A stretch of 64,000 nt of DNA from Thermothielavioides terrestris NRRL 8126 (GCF_000226115.1 NC_016462.1:248001-312000), one strand, 5' to 3'; positions 45,901 through 57,757 are shown, counted from the stretch's first letter. Notes: generated from the letters alone by a model not told the origin. Numbers and translations: made by a program.

Positions 45901-46143
45901 TGTAGAGGCTTGAGGGGTGGATGGAAGGTTTTCTCGGAAAGTCTAGACAGAAGTCACTGGGGAGTCGACTGGCACTTTGATCTGTTTTCTATCGCACTTG
46001 CCAATGGGAGCCTGAGTTGGGGGGTTTACCCCGGCTCACTGTTGGCCGGTCTTCAAAGACCGTAAGGTAATTTAGTTGGCTGGTGTTACACAGGAGTGAG
46101 ACTGGGCAGCTGCCGAGAGCGTCAAGGGACCTGGTAAAACCTC

Positions 46144-46152
46144 CTTCAACGG
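46144..46152 (+). repeat. Left 9-bp direct repeat (putative target-site duplication)
   Basis: CCTTCAACG directly abutting the left end of the MITE-like element; its partner is at 46542-46550. Confidence 0.65.
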
Positions 46153-46541
46153 TAGACGTTAAAGAGGTCCCGCCAAGACTAATTTCGGCCAATTGTCGGC
46201 AATGTTTTTACACCGTCAGTACATCGCCAAGATCGCCACGGGGTTTGCACTATCGCCAAGGGTTAGTTCGCCAGGGGTACGGGGGGCGGCGCTAGCCCCC
46301 CGCTAGTTAGGATTTAGATTAAGGTTAGGATACGGGTTATAGTTAGGGTACGGGTTATCCTCGTTTTCTTTTTTTTTCGATTTGGTTGAGGTATTGTAAA
46401 GTTATGTTGTTGCGAGTCTTTGCGATTTTGCATTGATGATGTTCAAAGTCGTGGCGGCCCCGCTCACCCTTGGCGATTTGTAATTACTTGTACGCGGCAG
46501 TCTCCGAAATTAGTCTTGGCGGGACCTCTTTAACGACGACC
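46153..46541. mobile_element. MITE-like element with terminal inverted repeats and 9-bp target duplication (Mutator-type)
   Basis: Perfect 32-bp inverted repeats lie at 46158-46189 and 46504-46535. Allowing mismatches, the repeats reach about 37 bp at the ends. The same 9-bp word, CCTTCAACG, flanks both sides (46144-46152 and 46542-46550), as expected for a target-site duplication. Long TIRs with 9-bp duplications are characteristic of Mutator-like elements. The 389-bp element has no ORF, so it would be non-autonomous. Inside are several copies of TCGCCAAG near the ends (46223-46230, 46253-46260 and inverted near 46469-46476) and an AT-richer middle with degenerate GGTTAT/TTAGGG-like units (46304-46360). 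An alternative reading with TTAA at the TIR ends (piggyBac-like) is less complete. Confidence 0.75.
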
Positions 46542-46550
46542 CCTTCAACG
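46542..46550 (+). repeat. Right 9-bp direct repeat (putative target-site duplication)
   Basis: CCTTCAACG directly abutting the right end of the MITE-like element; identical to 46144-46152. Confidence 0.65.
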
Positions 46551-47339
46551 CAGCATGCCCCATGTCAGGTGCCAGAGCAGAATCCTGGGAACGCCGTTAG
46601 AATCCCACCTTTACACTACTCTCACATTCTCCGGCCATGTCTTCTGCTGACAACAGGCCGTGGAGATCAGTTCCGGAGTTATGCGGGTTAAGACTGCACA
46701 GTGGCCAAGCCGGAATTGGGAATGGGAGCTGTGCAGGCTGTCTTCAGCTTCCGAATTGCTTGCCGGTACAGACGAACTGGGTGTTGGAGGTGGATGAGGC
46801 GTTCGTGGCAAGGGGGAGGCTAGGACAGCCGATGGTGGGCTCGAGGTAGTTGTTGCTGGCGGAAGAACTTCTTATTGGAGCCGTTTCCGAGATTGGGCAT
46901 GCCAGTTACAAGGCAATAACAGCAGACTGTGTGAACAGGCACCAACTCGATATCCAAGGCGCCACGTAGGCTATCCTCTGTTTCGCAGAAGGCTTATCAC
47001 GCAGATTGTGGCAATTTCGAGATCGCGTGGACAGTCTCGAGTGCGGATCACCTGGAAGGGACATCGGAGAGGAAGGGCTCCACTGAAGCTGCGAGCGAGG
47101 TGTCCATGTGCGTTGTGTGCGATCGGGGCAGGTCGGACCCGGCGCTATGCCCAATCAGGAGGGGGGAGCCCTTCCCGGATGACCTGCGAACCGAATCACG
47201 GGCCCCTGCATTTCGGCTGCATCGTGACATGATATATGTTCCCCTTGCCAGACTTAGGTTTAGGACTCGAGTCTCTCGGCCATCCGCCCCTCGCTGGTAC
47301 TCCTCACGTCGCACTTCCCGCCAGTCATCCCGCGGCGCG

Positions 47340-50121
47340 ATGAACGGCCACTTTGCAGCGGTCGGCGATGGGCCGACTGCCAAGCAGTACGAGCATGGAA
47401 TACAAGTCATCGATGAGGACAAAGCATACAAGTGCGTGCCGACCCGTCCGGCTGTCCGCTCGCAGTGTGGAGAGGAGGGGACATCGGGTCGCTGGACAAC
47501 GGGGCGGCTAACAAGCTTCCGTCTTGCAGCACGAACCTGAATGACTACCTCGTCGAGACTCGCGTCGCCGAGGCCGGCTTCAACTACCACCTCATCTCCG
47601 TCTTCGGGTCGCAGTCGACCGGCAAGTCGACCCTGCTCAACCACCTGTTCAAAACCGACTTCAGCGTCATGTCCGAGACGGAGCGCCGTCAAACCACCAA
47701 GGGAATATGGATGTCCAAGAACAAGCGCGTCAGCGCGGACGGCGGTGCTACCCAGATGGCCGACAACATCCTCGTTATGGATGTCGAGGGCACCGACGGT
47801 CGCGAACGCGGCGAGGACCAGGACTTCGAGCGCAAGAGCGCGCTCTTTGCGTTGGCAACCAGCGAAGTCTTGATTGTTAACATCTGGGAGCACCAGGTCG
47901 GTCTGTATCAGGGCGCAAACATGGGTCTGCTGAAGACCGTGTTTGAGGTCAATCTGCAGTTGTTCCTGAAAGATCGGCAGTAAGTCGCACAGAAGCACCG
48001 CCTTCAAGCCGCGGACGCGCCTGACACGATGCGCCAGATCACAGACACGGTCGCTTCTGTTCTTCGTCATCCGCGATCACATCGGCAACACCCCGCTGTC
48101 CAACCTGCGGGACACTCTGATCCAGGACCTGACTCGGATCTGGTCCTCCATATCCAAGCCTCAGGGGCTCGAGAACTCCAAGATCGAAGACTACTTCGAC
48201 TTTGCTTTCGCAGCGCTACCGCACAAGATTCTTCAGCCAGACAAGTTCCTGGAGGAAGTCGACAAACTCAGCACACGCTTCACGGCTGGCCACCGCTCCG
48301 CCAAGGACCAGGAGTTCGTGGGAGGCGTCTTCCTGCCCGAATACCACAGGAGGATACCCGCCGATGGGCTGTCGGTCTACGCCGAGGGTGTCTGGGATCA
48401 AATCGTCAACAACAAGGACCTCGACCTGCCCACCCAGCAGGAGTTGCTCGCGCAGTTCCGCTGCGACGAGATCTCGCGTGAAGTTCTTGTCGGATTCGAC
48501 GCCGTCATCGTCCCGCTCGAGGAGCAGCAGGCCGAGGCGGCCCGCCTCGGCAAGCCCACCGTCCTGCCCAACCTCGGCGCCACCGGTTCCGGCGCTCGCG
48601 AGAAGTGCGTCAAGACGTTTGAGACGCAGGCCAGCCGGTACCACAAAGGCGTGTACGCGACAAAGCGCGCCGAGCTCGAGAGCAAGATTGACACGCGCCT
48701 CAAGGCGGTATATCAGACGCAGCTCTCGGCGGCGCACAAGGCTGGCGTGGCGGCGTTCAGCGAGGCCGTCACGAGCGCGGTGAAGGCCGGCCAGAAGGCG
48801 GGTGGCGCGTACGAGTTTGCCGATATCGTCGCGAAGCAGAAGAAGAAGACGCTCGACGTCTTTAGGAAGGAGGCCCAGAGCCTGCTGATCCCGGGCGTGG
48901 CGTGGACAAACTTCAAGCCGCAGTACCGGCTGTTCGAGAAGGAGCTCGACGAGGTCAGCGCGCGGCTTCGCAAGGAGGAGATGAGGCGGCTGGCCATCCG
49001 GGTTGAGCGCTGGGTCAGGTCCAGACTTGGCGATGCGATCGGTCTCGAATTCAACAGGCTTGGATCTGGTAGGGGCGGGTCCGGCGCCCCGGAGACCGGC
49101 GAGAAGCCAACGACAGAGAAGGACTTGTGGGATCGTGTATGGAATGCCTTCATCAGCATTGTCAAAGAAGCCGAGACGCGGTTTGCCGACAGGGCCAAAA
49201 GCTTTGAGGCGAGCCCAGAGGAGGTTGAGGTCGGCCTCTGGCGGCTGCGGCGCAAGAGCTGGGTGGCGCTCCGGGAGAAGATCGAAGAGGAGATGATGGA
49301 GAGCAACATCCTCATGAAGCTCCGTGAGAACTTCGAGGACAGATTCCGTTACGACGAGGAGGGTGTTCCACGGATCTGGCGCCCCACCGACGACATCGAA
49401 GGTGTCTATACCCGGGCACGCGAGTCCACGCTGGGGCTGATCCCTCTGCTGTCCCGGTTCAGGTTAGCGGAAACATACGCCCCGCCGGACCTGCCAGGCT
49501 TCATTGGTGCTCAGCCGGCTGCTGCGGAACCGGAGGACGAGGAGGACCTCGTCCCCATCGGCGGCGTGGATGAGGAGGAAGGCAAGAGCCTCGAGGAGGA
49601 GATGACGGTTCTCAGCGAGAGCAAACGCCAGGACCTGGTGGTGAGATTCAAAAAGATGGCGGATGGCGTCTACGTGGAAGCCAAGCGGAGCGCCATCGGC
49701 GGCATCACCCAGGTGCCGCTCTACTTCTATGTCATCCTCCTCGTTCTCGGATGGAACGAAATTATGATGGGTAGGTGTTTTTCCGACATTCGTTCGCTTA
49801 GCTGCACTCACTGACATATGAATGGCAGTCTTGCGTAACCCGATTCTCTTCATGCTCATCCTGGTTTTGGGTGGCGGTACTTATCTAGCTCATAGTCTGA
49901 ACCTCCTGGGGCCGATGCTGCAGATGGCGAACGCGGCATCCAACCAGGCAGTTGAGATCGGCAAGGAGAAGCTGCGCGAGTTCTTGGAGAACAACGAGAC
50001 GGTCAGACAAGCCATCGCGGTGCCGGCCAGGCAGCAGGGTAGTAGTGCCTCTATCAGCATGGACAGGTTGGATAGCCGTGGAAAGAAGGCGCAGGAGGCC
50101 GAGGCCGATGACGATTTCTAG
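47340..50121 (+). CDS. sey1: Sey1, dynamin-like GTPase of ER membrane fusion (atlastin/RHD3 family)
   Basis: Membrane-anchored GTPase that fuses ER tubules to keep the tubular network. Four exons: 47340-47431, 47530-47979, 48038-49770 and 49829-50121, giving 855 aa, the usual length. The GB1/RHD3-type GTPase domain shows G1 [10 protein letters not shown] (57-65), G2 [10 protein letters not shown]3 [13 protein letters not shown] and G4-region FFVIRDHIG. The helical bundle is long. A transmembrane hairpin is formed by [12 protein letters not shown] and [14 protein letters not shown]; the last intron falls between its two segments. The cytosolic tail is about 75 residues and ends EAEADDDF. The first intron begins with GTGCGT, and the join [12 protein letters not shown] matches the family. 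It reads as intact. Confidence 0.97.
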
Positions 50122-50300
50122 ACACGGTTGGGCGTGGATGTATTGGGTGTCGCGCCTGTTTTTTTGTTTCTTATTGTTGCATGAGAGAAGCGTCAGTTGG
50201 AACTGCCACGCCGGGGGATATCTTTAACTTTCCGCCCAACTCCCCAACGCCAAACGCCGAGAATAGAGCGACGAGCACATGTACAAGCCAGTCAACCCGT

Positions 50301-51401
50301 TCAGAAGGCTTCTAGTCCTGCTGGTGTCCCAAACCATGTTCCCAGTTCATCCGCATCCCTATCCTGGTCCTTCCCAACGAAGAAGTCGGTCAACCGATGT
50401 GTGTCTCCTCCCTCGTCTACCGGCCACTCCACCTTGACACCACCACCTTTCGCCGGAGCAGCCTCAAGCATGTCTTTGGCGGTTCCCCAACTAAACCGGC
50501 ACTCAGGCCCCCAGCCAAAGACGGGGTGCATGTGCCCCTTCAGCCAGGAGACGCATCTCCCGTCCGAGGGATACCCCGAACCCCAGGCCATGCCTTTGTC
50601 GTCGTCCGCCTCCTTGTCTTCCTGCTCCTGCCCTTCCGCGCCCACATCCACTCCCGCCCCGTTGACCGCCCGCCCCCTAGCCTTCCACAGCGTCTCCAGC
50701 GCGGCGTCCCTGGTGACCTTGGCGCACACGCTCGCCGCGCTGACGCACGGGTACAGGCTGTCGGCCTTCTTCGCGACCGTGATCTTGGCGGTCGGGAACA
50801 CGCGCTCCAGCCTGGCCTGGTACGCGGCCGGCGGGCCGATGGTGTCGACGTAGATCTCGCGCACGTTGACGCCGCGCGCGTAGACGGCGCGGACCAGCGC
50901 GACCGTCGCGTCCATGGCCTGCGCGTTGAGGTTGTACGCCGCGCCGCCGGCCGCGCCGCCGCCGGGCCGCAGCATGCCCGCGCCGATGTCGCGCGCCGAC
51001 AGCGCGGTGACCGCCCAGCCGCACGACGCGTGCAGGTCGCTGGAGGGCGTGCACAGCGTGCGCATCAGCGCGGAGCGCACCGCGGGCGTCAGCACCTTGC
51101 TGTCGTCGAAGTGGTGGGCGGCGCGCAGCAGCGGGTCGGACAGCGGCAGCGGCAGGTAGAAGACGCCGTAGACCATGGGGCCCAGGACGGGGCCCCGGCC
51201 GGCCTCGTCGACGCCCAGCGCGCAGGGAGGGCCGGCGGTGCCGGGAGAGTCTTGCGGCGGGAGGAGAGCCGGCGGGACGGGGGAGAAGTAGCTGTAGGTG
51301 TCTCCGGCGAGCAGCGCGGCGGCGTTGATGGATGGCGGGATGAACACGTCCGACGGCGGAGTCTCGAGCTCGACGTCCTCAGGCTGCTGTGAATCGTCCA
51401 T
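50301..51401 (-). CDS. rnh201: Ribonuclease H2 catalytic subunit A
   Basis: Nuclear nuclease that removes ribonucleotides embedded in DNA and RNA in RNA/DNA hybrids. Single exon of 366 aa. Motifs of type 2 RNase H: GVDEAGRGPVLGPM (D65, E66), HFDDSKVLTP, the next acidic site in REIYVDTIGP, and KADSLYPCVSAASVCAKVTRD with the last metal-binding aspartate. The C-terminal part has SGYPSDGRCVSWLKGH and FSWGTAKDML. An acidic insertion (EGQEQEDKEADDDKG, about residues 262-276) breaks the fold between conserved blocks and is probably a surface loop. The gene is convergent with sey1 (179 bp between stops) and divergent from mif2. Confidence 0.96.
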   Translation of the reverse strand: MDDSQQPEDVELETPPSDVFIPPSINAAALLAGDTYSYFSPVPPALLPPQDSPGTAGPPCALGVDEAGRGPVLGPMVYGVFYLPLPLSDPLLRAAHHFDDSKVLTPAVRSALMRTLCTPSSDLHASCGWAVTALSARDIGAGMLRPGGGAAGGAAYNLNAQAMDATVALVRAVYARGVNVREIYVDTIGPPAAYQARLERVFPTAKITVAKKADSLYPCVSAASVCAKVTRDAALETLWKARGRAVNGAGVDVGAEGQEQEDKEADDDKGMAWGSGYPSDGRCVSWLKGHMHPVFGWGPECRFSWGTAKDMLEAAPAKGGGVKVEWPVDEGGDTHRLTDFFVGKDQDRDADELGTWFGTPAGLEAF

Positions 51402-52003
51402 GGTGGTGGTGGGACGCTAGTTAACGTTAGTTGGGTCAGGGTTGCGTATCCGCGATATCTGGACCCCTCTGCTTGGATTGTGTTTTTTCCTTTTTCTTTT
51501 CGAGCCTTGTTTCGCAGAGGGACCGACGGATTACACACCTAGCAGTTAGAGCACTGTGAGCCCCCCCGGCAGCTTCATACCTAAGCTGTCTTGGAGGGGC
51601 CAAGCTTGGACGCGTGTGATGCGCTCAGCCAATGCGCGTCACCGCTCCAGCCAATCACACCCGGAATTTCCTGTCTGCCATCAACTAACTTAGAGCGGGT
51701 AACAGTGCGCCGAACAAAAGCCGGCGCAATGCAACAACAGTCTGCGCGAAGACACAACACGATCCATCATCCCGCCTCCCTGCCCCGAAGTAAACAACAA
51801 CGGGGTGTTGCAGCCTGCCTGCCTGCCGCCAAACCCCGGCCTGCACCTGTCGCTATCACCCCAGCATCGCCAACCCCGGTTTTGCTTGACCATAGCTAGT
51901 CGGATTACTGCCAATCTGCGGAACCACCGCACCCAAGCTTGGACACCAGACGCGTCTCGGTCTTTGTCTTGCACTTGCACCACCATCAACGGTGTCGGCC
52001 GAA
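51402..52003. other. Bidirectional promoter region of rnh201 and mif2
   Basis: This 602-bp stretch lies between the divergent starts. A C/T-rich stretch upstream of mif2 is visible, but no clear TATA box. Confidence 0.55.
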
Positions 52004-54422
52004 ATGGCGCCTCGACCATCCCTGGCAAGGCGCACCCTCGCGCCGCAAGGCGAGCACATCTACGAGCTCGGCGTGGTGGGGAGGTGCGTCAACTGTGCAC
52101 CGGGCTGGGTGCATGCGCAACCGAGGACTCGCCTTTCGCTGACGTCGGCGCAGGAAAACCGGCGTGACCGTGCCCGACTCGGGCGTACGCGATGAACATG
52201 GCATGGAACCCCTCGAGAACTTGTTTTCGTCACCCGGCAAGTCAGACCATGAGGAGGAGCAGGAGGGAGCCTCGGACGAGGATGGAAGCGGCGAGGAGGC
52301 GATGGACATAACTACAAGTACGGGCCCCCCGTTGTCTCGCTGCAGGCGCTGCAAGCAGAGGACTGGTTCGCTTTCTAACCCTGGCTCCAGCGTCTGGAAT
52401 TGGCCCAGCCGCGCTGCTCAACGGCCACGGGACTAGGTTACCCGTGCCCACGTCGCGCGTCCGTTCGCCAGCGAAGACGTTCCTGAACTCTCCCGCCCAA
52501 CGAAACCGACTCCTCGCGCGCAACTCGTCGTCACCGGCCCGTGCTGCGGTCGTTAGAGACAACGGCTTCAAGTCGAGTAGCCAGCCGACAGGCGATAACG
52601 TCGCAAAGCGCCGCATCGATTTCCAGAGCGTCGCAAGTGGAGGCCCGCATTCTCTGTCTCAGCCCGTCCAGGGGAGCTATCTCGGAGCCGGTAAGAGTCT
52701 CGCGAATGGCCGCCGCTTGCAGCCTCTGCACCAGGATGAGGATGAAGAACAGGGGAGTGAGAACGGCGGAGAGCGCGACGAGGTGGACGACTTCGTGGAA
52801 GAATCCATGGCCATGTTGAATGACGGTGACGATCACGACCTTCCGGAACAGCCAGATCCTGAACCGGCACAAGATGAAGATGACGAGGATCCGCCCACCC
52901 CCGCTGCCCAGAAGAAGCGCGGTCGGCCACAGAAGCAGAAGGACACAGCGCCAGCTAGACCCGCGAACTCCCTCAAGAAGTCTGCCGGGACCGTTGCTGC
53001 GGAGAGAGATGCTGAAGACGGCCAGGAAGATGCTGAGCACTCGGATGAGGAGCAAGAGCCGACGCCTAAGCCACAGAAACCGGCGCCGGGAAAACGAGGA
53101 CGACCGCCCAAAGCTGGCAAGGACGCAGCCCCCGTTGCGGCGCAACCCCTTGCTCGAGGAGGAAAGAAGCGGCGGTCGCTAGATCAGGAGGAAGAGTCCA
53201 CCGCCAGAGAACCGTCACCCGAGCCCCAGCCAAAACGCCAGCGCACCTCGCCAGCCGACAACGCCAAAAAGCCCGGCCCGAAAAAGCCCGCCGGCCCTCC
53301 AAGCAAGAAGAGTCCCGAACAGGGCACGGCAAGCAAAGCGACCAAAGGCCGACGACGCAAATCCTCCATCGAACCGGGCGACGTGTCCCAAGTGGCCATC
53401 GCGCGGCGGCCGCCGCTGCCCAAGTCCCGCGGCCTGCTCATCAACCGCCGCGAGGTGCCGGGCGACGCCTCCAGCGCCATCTTCCGCACGCGGTCCGGGC
53501 GCAACTCGTACAAGCCGCTCGCCTACTGGCGCAACGAGCGCGTCGAGTTCGACATGGACGAGGCCGAGGACGCCTTCGCGGGCCGCACGCACCGCGGCCG
53601 CTTCGTCCTGCCCCGCATCAAGGAGGTCGTGCGGGTCGACGAGCCCGAGCCCGAGCCGCCGCGGCACAGGTCGTCGCGCCGCGGTGGCGGCGGCGCTGGC
53701 AGGCGGCGGGGGAGGAGGAGTCGGGGGTTCGACGGCGACGGCGACGACGATGACGGCCCCGCCGAGCTGTGGGAGCTCGACCCGGGGACCGTCACGGGCG
53801 AGGTGGTCGTCTGGCAGCCCGAGTACGAGTTCAACCCGCCGGCGCCCAACGACCTGGTCAGCGTCATGGACAAGCAGCTGGCCATCAGCGGCGCGGCCAT
53901 CAAGACCACCGAGGTGGTCGGCGGCGAGTTCCGGTACGCCAAGGTGTTCAGCGAAGGGTTCATCGGCGCCGGCGTCGTCGACCTGCCGCCCGGGTCCGTC
54001 AAGCGGCTCAAGAACTCGCGCAAGGTCTTCATGATCTTCTTTGTCCACGTCGGCCGGGTGCTGGTGACCGTTCAGGAGACGAGTTTCCGCATCAGCAAGG
54101 GCGGGATATTCATCGTGCCGAGGTGTAAGTGGATTTTTTTTTTTTTTTTTTTTTCTCCTCGCCAGACCTCGAAGGATTTGTGGATCCCCTGGTTTTGCTT
54201 TGCTTTTGCTGACGTCGTGTGTTATCCCTGCCAGACAACGAGTACACAATAGAGAACGACTATGACAACCCCGCCCGCATCTTCTTCTCGCAAGGGCAAG
54301 AGGTGGCTGCCCGGCCGCCTGCGGAAGAACAAGAAGAAGAAGCGGCGGAGGGCGAGGAGGATGCGGATGAGGAGGCGGAGGCTACCGCAGGGGAAGAGGA
54401 GGCGGCTAGCGAGGAGGAGTAG
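52004..54422 (+). CDS. mif2: Mif2/CENP-C, inner kinetochore protein
   Basis: Binds CENP-A nucleosomes and links centromeres to the outer kinetochore. Four exons: 52004-52083, 52154-52317, 52391-54124 and 54235-54422, giving 721 aa. The N-terminus, YELGVVGRKTGVTVPDSG, followed by RDEHGMEPLENLFSSP, is the Mif2 N-terminal region. A long acidic and basic disordered middle carries AT-hook-like KKRGRPQKQ and GKRGRPPKAG. The CENP-C signature RTRSGRNSYKPLAYWRNERV lies at about 446-465. A cupin dimerisation domain (about 515-670) includes FIGAGVVDLPPGSVK and, across the last splice, FIVPRYNEYTIENDYDNPAR. The C-terminal tail is Glu-rich. The final intron holds a run of about 21 T. The start is supported because the first exon joins in phase to the conserved N-terminal block. 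Confidence 0.95.
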
Positions 54423-54848
54423 AAGTGTCCCACTTAGCTTTCTGTACGGTGAACGTCGAACGGGCGGCTGTAATGGTTTAGGAGTATAGGGGCAAATTGA
54501 TGCTGGGGGTTGGGGGGGTCTGGGTTTTGGTTGGGTTATCAGTACATACTATGGTCACAGAGTTCATGTCGGTGGAATCAAGCGGACTGCAAAGTTATCA
54601 TCAACCCGAGATGTCCATCGCGGTTTACTTTCGTCGGGGAATGGGACAAGCTACCTAGGTAGGCAGTGCGCTGGCATGTCCCGAGGGATGGACCGGATAT
54701 CGGCTAGGGAAGCTTCCATTACAAAGTACAAACACAAGCGGAGAAGAAGGCTGTCGCAGTGCAATGCTGCCATAACTGAGTGGACCAACAACGACGCCCC
54801 AGCCAAGGCCCGTCCTGAAAATATATTCCACACAATGCTCAGCAAACT
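54423..54848. other. Intergenic between convergent mif2 and yme2
   Basis: This 426-bp stretch is presumably the 3' UTRs and terminators of both genes; nothing else is seen. Confidence 0.5.
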
Positions 54849-57757
54849 TCAGTCCGCCTCAGACAGCATCTTCTTCAGGCCGGCCATCTCCTTCTCATAC
54901 GCCACGATCTTCTGCTGACTGCCCTGCAGCTTCGCCAGCAGGTAATCAACCCGCTCGGCAGCCTGGTACGGCTGCAAGGGGAGGCCAGCGAGCACGGCGA
55001 GCTCCGCCTCGGCCTTCTCGATGGTCCTGGCCTCGATCTTGGCGAGCTCGGCCAGCAGGGCCAGGTCCATGCGCGCCCGGATCGCGTCGTCCTCGAGCAG
55101 GCGGTTGAAGGCGGCCTGGTAGACGGGCTTGCCGGCGCGGATGGTCGCGGGCCGGCCGTGCAGCGACCGGACCGTGATGAGCTCCGCGCTGGCGAGGCTC
55201 TCGATGGCGGCCTCGGCGCTGCCGGCCCCGGCGGTGGTGGACGACGAGAAGGTGCTGCTCAGCAGCACCTCGTTGTAGCGCAGCGTCTCCTTGGACGCGA
55301 GCTCCCGGATCAGGTACCAGGCCTGCTCGGCCGACCACTTCGTGCCGCCCTCACCTCCGCCGCCGACGCCGCCGCCGCTCTTGTTCCCCAGCAGGAACAT
55401 GCGCAGGATGTCGGAGGCGTTCTGGTCGATGATGTCCGAGACTGCTTTCTTGGGGCTCTGGCCGACCTTGAGTCTGCGGGTGAGGACTTGCAGGTCTGTC
55501 AGGCGGCCGCCCAGCACTTCGATGCACTCGTCGAGCTCCTGGAGGTCCTTTCGGCGTTGCTTCTCTGTCAGCACCGGAGCGTCGCGGCTCTCCTCTGAAT
55601 CTGGGCCTGGCTCGCCGTCCGGTTCGAGCTGTGAGACGACGAAGTGCTTCGCCACGACAGGCGAGAGATCGCCCAGGGTGACCTGATGGAGAACGCGATC
55701 TGGCAGCGCCTTGGCAAGGGGCTTGGAAAACGACGAATCGGTCGTGAGGAAGATGACGTGGGCGATGTTGGACTGCACAAGCGCGGAAGCCCAGTCGGCG
55801 ATCTTGTCGTAGAGAACACCCTTCTCCTCGCCCTTGTGTAGGAAGTTGTCAATGACGACAACGGCGCGGCGTTCTGGGTGTGCCTCCAGATATGCATCGT
55901 CTGTGAGGTTGGCGTCCTTATCGCTCTTCTTTCTGTCGGCGAGCGAGACTCTCTTGAGGGCCGTGGCGGTCGTCTGAAGAATCTTGACGATCTGGGATTC
56001 GAGGTTCTCGGAGAAGCCGGCCTTGACTCCCGTAGTGCTCTGGATGGCGAGATCGACCATGCTGCTCAGGTTGTTGGCCCAGGAGAAGACGGGGCGGTAG
56101 CCAACCTGGTTAGCTCTGCCACAAACGTCAGCCACGCAACATGTTCTCTGGGGCATCTCAGGGGAGCTGTCGCTCCTGAGATGAACACAGATGGATATGT
56201 GGGATTGTTGCTCACAGCTTCTTAATGGTGCCCGCCTCGCCGCGCGCTTCGACGACTTGTCTGCAGTCTAGGACGAGGACGTTGCGCCGCCCCTGGAGCA
56301 CCTGGTCCATAACGAGCTCCCTACCTCCGGAGCCGCGAGGTCCATGGACAACCACAAATGTGTCGACGGATTCGAGTAGGCTGTTTTGTATCGAGTCAAT
56401 CACGTCTTTCCGGTGGGTGAACAGGGCATTGAGGCCAGCATCGTCATCTTCCCGTCTGCGAAAAGCGAGGATATCCGAGGTCTGCCGCTTCAACCACTTG
56501 TACAGTCGGCTATCCGTGAACTCGAAGGACTTTTGCACGTGAATCTGATTCGAGGTCAGCATCTCGGAGTCGAAGGCGAACGCGGGGGGCAGGTCTGCAG
56601 CGGGTGATGTCCCGTACTTTGACAAAGAACTCGCGTATAGGATCGAACACTGCTACAGTAAAGGCAGCTAGAAAGGCGGCAATAATTGGGATGACGATCC
56701 TCGGATGATTGGTGATCCAGTTCCATATTTGATGCGGTTTCTCCCGCTGCTCGTACGATAACCGGAGGCGGGTAGGGTTCTTGCTGCCCTCCTCCTCTCG
56801 GAGGACGAAACCATGCATGCAGTTCCTGGCCATGATGGCATCGCGTAGGAGGACGAAGTCGACGTAGGCATATTTCGGCAGGACCTTGGAGTCGGGAGGC
56901 TGGGATGAGATGTCGGCGATCTTGCCATAGCGGCGGAACAAGCTGTACAGGGACTCCTGCGACAGCTCGGCGGGCGGTTCCGAGTCTTGGGCAGGCACAA
57001 ACTCGACCTTCAGGCGGTTTTGTGGGAGTCGATAGAGGTCTTCTAGCCAGGGACGGCCCAAGACGAGACCCGTCTTGATGCCGCGGAACGGGCTGAACCA
57101 CGGCTTGATGGGCGTCTTGTCGAGGGATCTCGCCAACTCGGCTAGACCAGCTGGTAATCAGCGGCGGAATCCCCCAAGGCATAGAAGAAAGCAGTGGAGA
57201 ATGTCTTTCGTGGTACCTTGGACCTCGGCCGGTGACATGCCACTTGGAGAGGTGAACTTGACGTAGATACCGCCTTCCTTGAACCGGGGGTAGAACTCGA
57301 CCACCTTGACCGCGGCGGTCTCGGGGATTGCCCTTTTCACGAGGCTGATGGGGTCGAGAAAGCTGAGAGACGCATTGTCAAAGCGCTTGAGGAGCTCGCC
57401 CGTGTCCCAGGGTCGCCAGAAGAGAACCGAGCTGAGCTTGAGGGGGAAGAGATCTAGCAAGGGAGTGAGTCAGGATGTCCGGATTGCGAACGACTCGATG
57501 TCGATGCCGGAGGCGCAGAACGCACTGTCAAAGAAGAGAATCGCCTCATTGGGTCCGGCCTCGATATGCCCTGTATTGTCGCTGCCAGTGATGCCGGCAG
57601 TGCTCACGGTGCTCTCGGGACGCCGGATCGTACGCGACGTGTGGTTGCCCAGTGTCGCGGTTACTGACCGGCCTCGTCCAAGAGAAAACCTTGACGCTGC
57701 AACGCCTGCAGCGCCGTACCGGCTCGCCGGTCGGAAGACGGTCCGTCCCAGGATCAT
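54849..57757 (-). CDS. yme2: Yme2, inner mitochondrial membrane protein needed for mtDNA maintenance (mitochondrial escape protein 2)
   Basis: Integral inner-membrane protein linked to nucleoid structure. Five exons: 57757-57526, 57453-57217, 57141-56618, 56544-56216 and 56115-54849, giving 862 aa. A basic, Arg/Ser-rich N-terminus (MILGRTVFRPASRYG..) fits a mitochondrial presequence. Conserved blocks run across joins: HIEAGPNEAILFFDNLFPLK, MSPAEVQAELARSLDK, FFVKIHVQKSFEFTDS and IKKLANQVGYRPVFSW. An RRM-like matrix domain (about 180-285) precedes one membrane segment, PRIVIPIIAAFLAAFTVAVF. The C-terminal part is an AAA-like ATPase domain with P-loop-like HGPRGSGGREL (398-408) and Walker B-like AVVVIDNFLH, then a coiled coil. 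The P-loop lysine position holds glycine. The gene is divergent from the emi1-like gene. Confidence 0.93.

Larger units (their letters stand above)
45901..47339. other. Intergenic between divergent kinase and sey1; holds a MITE-like element
   Basis: This 1.4-kb stretch contains the inverted-repeat element described separately at 46153-46541. The remainder has no coding signal and must carry the promoters of the kinase gene and sey1. Confidence 0.6.

Noticed and set aside
46159..46534. TTAA-bounded (piggyBac-like) reading of the inverted-repeat element
   Set aside because: The inverted repeats continue past TTAA and the 9-bp direct repeat lies outside, which fits a Mutator-type element better.
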